From Lachnospiraceae bacterium (GTDB taxonomy: Bacteria > Bacillota > Clostridia > Lachnospirales > Lachnospiraceae), in assembly GCA_024692885.1 (NCBI GenBank), contig JAILLZ010000145.1:1-35506 (forward strand): DNA of 35,506 nucleotides, written 5' to 3'. Shown here in pieces: positions 26,987-34,397 of the stretch. The translations under genes were made by a program, and so were the position numbers. The stretch's first letter is position 1, and the number at the start of each line of letters is the position of its first letter. Under the pieces are notes generated by a model. That model was not told where the DNA came from, did not search any database, and worked only from the letters and a program-made list of their open reading frames with translations.

Positions 26987-28390
26987 TTATTTTTCATCAG
27001 TGTTTGAAATATAAACTCCTCGGCTCTGATCACCCTTAGGGTTTTTTCCGAATTCATAATCGTTTCCAGGAAGAATTGCGTTTAAAAGAATTCCGGCGAT
27101 TGCTGCGATAGCCAATGCTGTGAGAGTGATTGATGTCTCTCCGACAACAAATGTGATTCCGCCTGAGAATCCCAATCCGCAAACAAATATCACACCTGCG
27201 ATGATGAGGTTACGTGACTTTGTAAGGTCTACCTGGTTCTCAACAATATTTCTAACACCTATCGCTGATATCATACCATAAAGGATGAATGAAATACCAC
27301 CTATAATTGCTGCAGGCATTGTAGAAATAACTGCAGAGAATTTTGGGATGAATGAGAGGATGATTGCAAATACTGCTGCGATACGGATTACAAGCGGATC
27401 GTGAACTCTTGAAAGTTCAAGAACTCCTGTGTTCTCTCCGTATGTTGTGTTTGCAGGTCCGCCAACGATTCCGGCAAATGATGTTGCAATACCGTCACCC
27501 ATAAGTGTTCTGTGAAGTCCCGGATCAGCGATGTAGTTTTCTCCGACTGTTGCAGAGATAGCTGACATGTCTCCGATGTGCTCCATCATAGAAGCGATGG
27601 CGATTGGAGCCATAACTAAGATAGCTGTTATGTCAAATTTGCAGAACTGGAATCCAGGGATTCCCAGTATAGCTGCACCACTGACCGATTCAAGATTTAA
27701 CAATGGATGTCCTGCTGCATCCGTAACACCTGCCGCATTCATTGCTAACGCAACTGCGTACGAAATAGCAACTCCCATGAGGATAGGTATAATCTTGAAC
27801 ATTCCTTTTCCCCATATGTTGAAAATGATTACTGTTGCCAATGCGATGAATGCCAACAACCAGTTTGTGCTTGCATTTGAAATAGCACTTCCCGCAAGTG
27901 AAAGTCCGATACAGATGATGATTGGGCCTGTAACTACAGGCGGAAGGAATCTCATAACCTTGTTTACTCCAACGATCTTGATGATGGTTGCAAGCACGAG
28001 ATACAAAAGTCCTGCCACAACAATACCACCACAGGCATATGCTGCTCTGTCGTTTGCTGACATGTTCTCATATATTCCGCTATTCAAATTTGCTACTGTG
28101 TGAAATCCGCCGAGAAATGCGAAAGAAGAACCAAGAAAGGCAGGAACCTTAAATTTGGAACAAATGTGGAAAATAAGTGTACCGACACCGGCACAAAAAA
28201 GTGTAACTGCTACGGTAAGACCTCTTGTTGGGGCTTCTCCTACTGCTTCCTGAATGTATCCGGAAACAAGAACCGGAACTAAAATTGTGGCTCCAAACAT
28301 CGCAAATAAATGCTGAAGGCCTAAGATAAGCATTCTCGCTGTACCAAGTGTCTTGGCATCGCGAATTGCCGCACCGTTGTTTGTTGGCAT
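26987..28390 (-). CDS. uraA: Uracil permease (NCS2 family)
   Basis: LGLQHLFAMFGATILVPVLVSG...FLGSSFAFLGGF...GPANTTYGENTGVLELSRVHDP; directly upstream of upp. Confidence 0.93.
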   Translation of the reverse strand: MPTNNGAAIRDAKTLGTARMLILGLQHLFAMFGATILVPVLVSGYIQEAVGEAPTRGLTVAVTLFCAGVGTLIFHICSKFKVPAFLGSSFAFLGGFHTVANLNSGIYENMSANDRAAYACGGIVVAGLLYLVLATIIKIVGVNKVMRFLPPVVTGPIIICIGLSLAGSAISNASTNWLLAFIALATVIIFNIWGKGMFKIIPILMGVAISYAVALAMNAAGVTDAAGHPLLNLESVSGAAILGIPGFQFCKFDITAILVMAPIAIASMMEHIGDMSAISATVGENYIADPGLHRTLMGDGIATSFAGIVGGPANTTYGENTGVLELSRVHDPLVIRIAAVFAIILSFIPKFSAVISTMPAAIIGGISFILYGMISAIGVRNIVENQVDLTKSRNLIIAGVIFVCGLGFSGGITFVVGETSITLTALAIAAIAGILLNAILPGNDYEFGKNPKGDQSRGVYISNTDEK

Positions 28391-28437
28391 AACAACTCCT
28401 CCTATTTCATAACTTATACTAAAATTTACCGAAAATT

Positions 28438-28466
28438 ATTATAGTGGTTCGGACATGACAATTCAA
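28438..28466 (-). promoter_or_regulatory. Promoter of uraA-upp
   Basis: Minus strand TTGAAT (28466-28461), 17 nt, TATAAT (28443-28438). Confidence 0.6.
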
Positions 28467-28542
28467 TCAAATCTTCTATTTATTTTTGCCTTTTTTTGGC
28501 ATTCATTATCAGCCCTTCAAAAACGTACAACATTGACTTATA

Positions 28543-28581
28543 AAATAAATAAGACTGTGGAACAATCCACAGTCTTATTGT
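28543..28581. terminator. Rho-independent terminator downstream of the MFS gene
   Basis: AATAAGACTGTGG-AACAAT-CCACAGTCTTATT, flanked by A/T tracts. Confidence 0.8.
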
Positions 28582-28617
28582 TTATGTAAAAAATATGTTT
28601 AAAAACTGAATGTAAAT

Positions 28618-29937
28618 TTACTCTGCTACAGCGCTGGCATTTCCAGATACTGTTGCGTTCTGCTCTGACTTGAAGTCAAGGTTGTAATAGTGATCACGTG
28701 TCAAAGCAACTATAACCATGTTTGCAAGTGCGAAACAAGCTACTACTATGTATGCTCCGCGAAGGCTTCCTGTAAGCTTTAATGCAAGTCCGTCAATTAA
28801 GAATGCCACGCAAGTCATAATAGCCTGGATTGGGAAGATAACTGAGTTAACCTTCTCAAATCCCTGACGTCCGAATACTGATGTTGGAAGTGAAGACATG
28901 AAGTTTGCAGATCCACCGATAGACATACCGATCATGAATACTGCGAGGTACATTCCCCACTTTGTTCCTGTTACGTTTGCAAGTACTGCAAGTGCATACC
29001 AGAGACAGAATACGATCATTGTCTTCTTTGTACCGAATTTGTCATCAAGTACTCCGATGAACCAAGATCCGAAGATACCAACTACAGCTACGACTGTCAT
29101 CATTGAAACAGCTTCTGCCTGAGTCATACCAAGCTCGATGTTTCTTGAAACGAGCTGTGACATAACACCTGTTGAGCAGAGCTGAAGAACTCCTGTTGCA
29201 AGACCTACTGTCCAAACCTCTCTTGTCTTAAGAAGCTGTCCTGTTGTCCATCTGCTGTCAGTTGAATCAGCTTCGTTTGTATCATACTCAGTAGCGTATA
29301 CTTCGTCTGTAACATTATCAGGGTTCTGGCCATACTCCTGTGGAGTATCTTTTACAAAGATAAGACCGATTAAACCAAGTAAAGCTACAAGTACACATGG
29401 AACAAGTACAGCCTTCTCAAATGTAATCTTGTTTGAGATAGTTGTCATCATAAGTACCCATGTTGCTGAAGCGATGTTAAGTCCCATTGTTGTGTATCCC
29501 ATAACGATACCTTTTCTCTTAGGGAACCACTTAGCAACCAACGCACCACCGGCAACATATCCGGCAGACATTGAAGCTCCGATAAGGAAGGTGTAAGCAA
29601 TTGTGTATCCTAATAAGCTTGTAGGGTTTCCTATGAAGTAGAAAGCTCCTGCTGAAATGAAAAGACAGATGCTGGCTACTTTCTTTGCTCCGATTTTACG
29701 AGCGAGCTGGCTCATGAGGATGTAGAAAACTACTCCCAAAAGTCCTGCATATGAGTTTCTTGTCAGAATTGTTCCGGCATCTACTCCTAAGTGAGCTGCT
29801 GCTGCCGGTGCAGAAACGTTGTTACCGTCTGTACAGAATCCTACGAAGAACCAGAACATTGCCATACAGAAGATAATGGTACCCCAACCTGCTTTTCCAA
29901 AGGAAGCAAGTCCCTGACCCTGTTTTTTGTTGTTCAT
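28618..29937 (-). CDS. MFS transporter, OFA (oxalate/formate antiporter-like) family
   Basis: 439 aa, 12 TM pattern; GWGTIIFCMAMFWFFVGFCTDGNN..., AGYVAGGALVAKWFPKRKGIVMGYTTMGLNIAS. Confidence 0.85.
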   Translation of the reverse strand: MNNKKQGQGLASFGKAGWGTIIFCMAMFWFFVGFCTDGNNVSAPAAAAHLGVDAGTILTRNSYAGLLGVVFYILMSQLARKIGAKKVASICLFISAGAFYFIGNPTSLLGYTIAYTFLIGASMSAGYVAGGALVAKWFPKRKGIVMGYTTMGLNIASATWVLMMTTISNKITFEKAVLVPCVLVALLGLIGLIFVKDTPQEYGQNPDNVTDEVYATEYDTNEADSTDSRWTTGQLLKTREVWTVGLATGVLQLCSTGVMSQLVSRNIELGMTQAEAVSMMTVVAVVGIFGSWFIGVLDDKFGTKKTMIVFCLWYALAVLANVTGTKWGMYLAVFMIGMSIGGSANFMSSLPTSVFGRQGFEKVNSVIFPIQAIMTCVAFLIDGLALKLTGSLRGAYIVVACFALANMVIVALTRDHYYNLDFKSEQNATVSGNASAVAE

Positions 29938-29990
29938 ACCTTTTCTCCTTTTTTACCTATATTAATGATGGATTGATTTATGTATACGTC

Positions 29991-30269
29991 TTAGGCTGAC
30001 TTTTTCGGTTTCCCGAACTTTGCATCAGTAGCTGCCATTACCATCTCGTCCCAACTCTCAAAGCGTGTACTTTCTTTTACAAAATTATCCATCAAAAGTT
30101 TTGCGTATACCATCTGGTCGGATTTCCAATTGGTGATAACAGCACTTGAATACTGGAATCCTTCAAAGTTACTGAAGTTTGTATTCTCCTGCATAAACTC
30201 ATCTGAGAATATCTCGTTTAACAGATGACGAAGTTTCTCATCAACTTCAACGTATACATAACCTTCCAT
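29991..30269 (-). CDS. Small conserved-looking hypothetical protein (92 aa) cotranscribed with the DUF362 gene
   Basis: Start lies 2 bp after the DUF362 stop; MEGYVYVEVDEKLRHLLNEIFSDEFMQENTNFSNFEGFQYSSAVITNW. Confidence 0.75.
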   Translation of the reverse strand: MEGYVYVEVDEKLRHLLNEIFSDEFMQENTNFSNFEGFQYSSAVITNWKSDQMVYAKLLMDNFVKESTRFESWDEMVMAATDAKFGKPKKSA

Positions 30270-30271
30270 TT

Positions 30272-31555
30272 TTATACCTCGTGGTCTTTATAATACTCTT
30301 TGGCTGCCTCAAATACGTAATCATGCCATACCTGAGCATCTCTTGCCATACATGGACGGATGATCTCTTCCTCCTGATCTCCCATTCCGTTGATTGTTTC
30401 TTTTCTCTGTACTGTAAGGTACAATGCCGGCTCGTTTGGAGGGCATCCAAGGATCCAATATGCATTTGGATGATCCTTTAAGTACTTTCTTGTACAGTTT
30501 CCGTGAAGAACGATCTTCTCATCTGGAATATCCTTAGGGATTTCATTCTTTCCACCGATAACGATGGTCATTCCCTTGTTCTTCTCGTACTCGTCTACAG
30601 CCTTAAGCTCTTCCATGTTGATTGCAAGGAGAGCCTGGCAGCTTGAGCAAGCACCTTCACATTTAACATCGTACTCTGGCCATCTTGTGCTCATGTCTCC
30701 GATGTAAGGGATCCACATCTTCTTGTAGCAGTTTTCGATTGTCTCTCCAACTACGTCGATCTGATCCATAGAGTAGTTTCCAAGTCCTGTTTCCTCAGCA
30801 ACTCTGAAGTAATCAACAGCTGTTGTGTCGATACCTGTAACTTCACAAGCTACACGGTCGATAGCTACAGGGTCCTTTGATCCAAGGATCATGTTTGTCT
30901 CGATTGGAACAGGCATATGTGGGCTGTATCCACTTGCTGCTCTCATAGCGTCCATGATGTTGATATCTGCACGGCATACGCTCCAAACATCCATCATAGC
31001 CATTGTAAGGTTCTGCTGATGCATCTGCATATGAACCTTATCCTGAACAACACCCTTGATATTCTTTAATGCTCCAGAGAATACCATGCTGGCATGAGCT
31101 TTAAGAATAGGAAGGTTAATAAGATGATCTGCCTCAAGAAGGAACTTAGGAAGCATTACAAAATCGATGTTTGACTTGAAGTCACGTACTGCAACTTTAA
31201 CAAGTTCAGGATCTCTCTTGATATCCTTAAGCTCTACTCCTTCTTCCTCTGCAACGGCTGCGATACCGCTGACTCTGAAGCACTCCTCTGTATCACATCC
31301 GATAGCTGCTGCCTCTGCGATGATGATGCGCTTTGGATTTGCCTTCTTTACCTCTCTAACTACCGCACGAACAACCTCAGGGTTTGTACACACTGATGTC
31401 TCAGGTGGCTCTGCATGTCCTGCGTTTGGCTTCAACACTACTGTTGAGCCCTTACGGATGACGTTCTCTACGCCGCCCATAAGATCAAATACCTTTGTAA
31501 CATTTGCCTGAATATCAGGGCTCTTAGCCAATGCTACCAATGATTTTTTACTCAT
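30272..31555 (-). CDS. DUF362 domain-containing protein
   Basis: STVVLKPNAGHAEPPETSVCTNPEVVRAVVREVKKANPKRIIIAEAAAIG...LINLPILKAHASMVFSGALKNIKGVVQDKVHMQMHQ; cysteine cluster CEGACSSC. Confidence 0.85.
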   Translation of the reverse strand: MSKKSLVALAKSPDIQANVTKVFDLMGGVENVIRKGSTVVLKPNAGHAEPPETSVCTNPEVVRAVVREVKKANPKRIIIAEAAAIGCDTEECFRVSGIAAVAEEEGVELKDIKRDPELVKVAVRDFKSNIDFVMLPKFLLEADHLINLPILKAHASMVFSGALKNIKGVVQDKVHMQMHQQNLTMAMMDVWSVCRADINIMDAMRAASGYSPHMPVPIETNMILGSKDPVAIDRVACEVTGIDTTAVDYFRVAEETGLGNYSMDQIDVVGETIENCYKKMWIPYIGDMSTRWPEYDVKCEGACSSCQALLAINMEELKAVDEYEKNKGMTIVIGGKNEIPKDIPDEKIVLHGNCTRKYLKDHPNAYWILGCPPNEPALYLTVQRKETINGMGDQEEEIIRPCMARDAQVWHDYVFEAAKEYYKDHEV

Positions 31556-31588
31556 AGCAACCTCCTTATTTTTTCTAATTTACTTAAG

Positions 31589-31604
31589 AGCATAAAACGT
31601 GCCA
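31589..31604 (-). promoter_or_regulatory. Sigma-54 (-24/-12) promoter of the DUF362-small protein-MFS operon
   Basis: Minus strand TGGCACGTTTTATGCT; GG-N10-GC spacing, 35 bp upstream of the ATG. Confidence 0.75.
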
Positions 31605-31627
31605 GTTTGACACTTTTTTATCAAAAA

Positions 31628-31690
31628 GGAGGTTAAAAGCCTTTTTACGTGGGTTTTCTCTAAAAAAACACAACTGAGACTTTAACCTCC
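31628..31690 (-). terminator. Terminator-like structure downstream of the thiolase gene
   Basis: GGAGGTTAAA (31628-31637) and TTTAACCTCC (31681-31690); on the minus strand the distal arm is followed by TTTTT. The overlapping AAAAAGG...CCTTTTT (31623-31646) is an alternative hairpin. Confidence 0.6.
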
Positions 31691-31710
31691 CGATACACTG
31701 TTTGTCAATA

Positions 31711-31727
31711 TGCAACAGTTTGTTGCA
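31711..31727. promoter_or_regulatory. Perfect palindrome, candidate enhancer-binding-protein site
   Basis: TGCAACA-GTT-TGTTGCA, ~110-120 bp upstream of the sigma-54 promoter at 31589-31604. Confidence 0.55.
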
Positions 31728-31741
31728 CGATTGCGGATTTT

Positions 31742-32920
31742 TTAAACTCTTTCTATTAAAACAGCTGTTCCCATTCCGCCGCCTGCGCAAAGTGTTGCAA
31801 CTCCGTAACGATTGTTGCGTCTCTTCATCTCATACATAAGTGAGATAACAATTCTTGATCCTGTAGCTCCTACCGGATGTCCAAGTGAAATTCCTCCACC
31901 GTTTACATTGAGCTTTTCATCAGGAATATGAAGCTCCTTCTGGCATGCAAGGCACTGTGAAGCAAATGCCTCGTTTATCTCGTAAAGATCTACATCATCT
32001 GTTGTAAGTCCGGCTTTCTCAAGCGCTTTGTTTGTTGCACTGATTGGTCCGATTCCCATAAGTTCAGGTTCAACACCTGTTGTAGCTACGCTAACCACTC
32101 TTGCTAAGATTGGTAATCCGAGCTCTTTTGCTTTTTCTTCTTCCATAAGAAGTACACCTGATGATGCATCGTTCATTCCGGAAGCATTTCCTGCTGTAAC
32201 TTTTCCGTCTTCCTTGAATGCCGGTTTAAGTTTTGCAAGTCCTTCAAGAGTTGCATCTCTCTTTGGATACTCATCTGTTCTGTAAACCTTGTCGCCTTTT
32301 CTTCCGGGAACTGTTACAGGGATTATTTCCTCTTCAAATCTTCCTGCATCGATTGCTTCAACAGCTCTCTTCTGAGATCTGAGTGAGTACTCATCCATCT
32401 GCTCACGTGTGATGTCATACTTGTCAGCTACGTTTTCAGCTGTGATTCCCATTGCAGGTCCTACTCCAAGGTTTGTGAGTGAATCCCACATTGAGTCTCT
32501 CATTTCCATATGGCCGTATTTCTGTCCGTATCTTGCGTTAAATACCATATGAGGTGCTGTACTCATGCTGTCAGCTCCACCGGCCATGATGCAATCAGCT
32601 TCTCCGGCCTTTATCTGATAGAATCCCATCTGGATTGCTGACATTGATGATGTACAGTTTCTGTGAATTGTGATTCCAGGTACTGTAATAGGAAGTCCTG
32701 CTTTTACGGCAGCTACTCTTGCAAGGTTGTTTTCCTTGTAAGTTCTCTGATAGTTGCATCCCCAGATAACATCGTCGATCATGGCTGGATCAACTCCGCT
32801 TCTCTTGATAAGGTTCTGCATTACAGGGATAGACAAATCAAGAGCTGTAAGAGTCTTGAACTGTCCTCCGATTGTTCCGATCGGTGTACGGCAACCCGCA
32901 ACGATAACTACATTTCTCAT
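31742..32920 (-). CDS. Thiolase family protein (acetyl-CoA C-acyltransferase-like)
   Basis: IHRNCTSSMSAIQMG, YEINEAFASQ, NVNGGGISLGHPVGATGSRI, TLCAGGGMGTA. Confidence 0.9.
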   Translation of the reverse strand: MRNVVIVAGCRTPIGTIGGQFKTLTALDLSIPVMQNLIKRSGVDPAMIDDVIWGCNYQRTYKENNLARVAAVKAGLPITVPGITIHRNCTSSMSAIQMGFYQIKAGEADCIMAGGADSMSTAPHMVFNARYGQKYGHMEMRDSMWDSLTNLGVGPAMGITAENVADKYDITREQMDEYSLRSQKRAVEAIDAGRFEEEIIPVTVPGRKGDKVYRTDEYPKRDATLEGLAKLKPAFKEDGKVTAGNASGMNDASSGVLLMEEEKAKELGLPILARVVSVATTGVEPELMGIGPISATNKALEKAGLTTDDVDLYEINEAFASQCLACQKELHIPDEKLNVNGGGISLGHPVGATGSRIVISLMYEMKRRNNRYGVATLCAGGGMGTAVLIERV

Positions 32921-32935
32921 TTTTCTTTACTCCTC

Positions 32936-33877
32936 TTATAATCTATCAAGTGCTTTTGCAACTTTGATTAATCCTTCGGTAAGTTCAACGTTTGCTTTCT
33001 TGACATCTTCAGGAGACCACTCCATAAGTCCCTTTCCTGTCTTGAAACCAAGATTTCCTTTTTCGATATTCTCTGTGAGAAGTCTTGAAGGCTTTGTTGA
33101 GCTTTCAATATGTGGGAAAAGATAATTGTGTATAGAATATGTAAGATCAAGCCCACCCATATCCATAACCTCTACAGGTGCGCAGATTCCGAGACGCATT
33201 CCGAAACCGTACTTGATAGCGTCATCAACATCCTTAGGATCTGCGATGTCGTTCTCTATAATAGAAAGAGCTTCTCTGAATAATGCATGCTGCATACGGT
33301 TTGCAAGGAATCCAGGAACGTCCTTCTTTACGATAACAGGCTTCTTTCCTGCTTCCTCAAGAAGGTCGTATGTCTTCTTTACTGTCTCATCAGATACATA
33401 CTTTGTCTTGATGACCTCTACAAGTGGAATAAGGTATGCAGGGTTCCAGTAATGTGTTCCGATGATTCTCTCTTTGTGAACTGACTTCTCAGCTATTTCA
33501 GTTACGCTGATAGCAGATGTGTTTGTTGCAAGTACTGTGCTTACAGGGAAGATTTCATCCATCTTCTTGAAGTAGTCCTGCTTGATCTCAAGGTTCTCTA
33601 TAATTCCTTCAAATACGATGTCAGCGAAATCAGCAACTTCCTCGATTGTGTCAACAAATCCGATTCTTGCTGATGCTTCATCAGCTTCCTTCTGTGTAAG
33701 AACATCGTTCTTAACCAACACGCTGAGGTTGTCTCTGATAACCTGTGCTGAATCATAACGTGTCTTGTCATCGTATACGTAGATAACTTTTACATTGTGT
33801 CCTTTTGTTGCGAACAACTGTGCAATACCAAGTCCCATTTTTCCGGCGCCAAGTACCGCAATATTCTTTTTACTCAT
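32936..33877 (-). CDS. 3-hydroxyacyl-CoA dehydrogenase family protein
   Basis: IAVLGAGKMGLGIAQLFATKGHNV...NTSAISVTEIA...GTHYWNPAYLIPLVEVIKTKYVSDET...VPGFLANRMQHALFREA...GLDLTYSI. Confidence 0.9.
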   Translation of the reverse strand: MSKKNIAVLGAGKMGLGIAQLFATKGHNVKVIYVYDDKTRYDSAQVIRDNLSVLVKNDVLTQKEADEASARIGFVDTIEEVADFADIVFEGIIENLEIKQDYFKKMDEIFPVSTVLATNTSAISVTEIAEKSVHKERIIGTHYWNPAYLIPLVEVIKTKYVSDETVKKTYDLLEEAGKKPVIVKKDVPGFLANRMQHALFREALSIIENDIADPKDVDDAIKYGFGMRLGICAPVEVMDMGGLDLTYSIHNYLFPHIESSTKPSRLLTENIEKGNLGFKTGKGLMEWSPEDVKKANVELTEGLIKVAKALDRL

Positions 33878-33930
33878 TTTCCTATCTCCTTTCAGTATCC
33901 GGTTAAAACTCCGGTCTGCTTTTAACTACA

Positions 33931-33946
33931 CGCAATTTTCGTGCCA
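33931..33946 (-). promoter_or_regulatory. Sigma-54 (-24/-12) promoter of the 3-hydroxyacyl-CoA dehydrogenase-thiolase operon
   Basis: Minus strand TGGCACGAAAATTGCG; GG-N10-GC spacing, ~55 bp upstream of the ATG. Confidence 0.85.
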
Positions 33947-33949
33947 CTA

Positions 33950-34234
33950 TTATTTCAGACTGTGATTTAATATCTGTTTTGCCAGGTCAAGAGTTTCCTC
34001 GCTGATGTCCTGTACAAGCACAACATCCTTTACTTCTTTGCATGCCTCCATGACTTCTTTTTTCACTATTTCCTCAACAGTCAGCATTGCACTTGGGCAC
34101 CCCATGCAATTGCCCATAAAACTTACGCTTAAGATTCCGTTTTTATAGGAAGAAATTTTTATATCTCCGTTGTGATCCAAAAGTGCAGGTCTCACTTTTT
34201 CTTCTATTACTTTCTCAATTAATTCAAATTCCAT
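33950..34234 (-). CDS. NifU C-terminal domain (NfuA-like) Fe-S protein
   Basis: VRPALLDHNGDIKISSYKNGILSVSFMGNCMGCPSAMLTVEEIVKKEV (CxxC of the NifU C-terminal domain). Confidence 0.88.
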   Translation of the reverse strand: MEFELIEKVIEEKVRPALLDHNGDIKISSYKNGILSVSFMGNCMGCPSAMLTVEEIVKKEVMEACKEVKDVVLVQDISEETLDLAKQILNHSLK

Positions 34235-34330
34235 ACATTACCTCTTCATCCGTTGCAAACGCACATTTAAAATATGCATCTTGTTTTTTTAATACTTTTT
34301 CCTGCAAAAAGCGTGCCTGTTTTTCATTTT

Positions 34331-34346
34331 TGGCACGCATTTTGCT
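34331..34346 (+). promoter_or_regulatory. Sigma-54 (-24/-12) promoter of abfD
   Basis: TGGCACGCATTTTGCT; GG-N10-GC spacing; the -24 element also forms half of the inverted repeat GCGTGCC-N14-GGCACGC (34311-34338). Confidence 0.85.
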
Positions 34347-34397
34347 AATTATTATTTTAGCTATAAAAATAATATGTATATTAAGGAGGAGTATACT

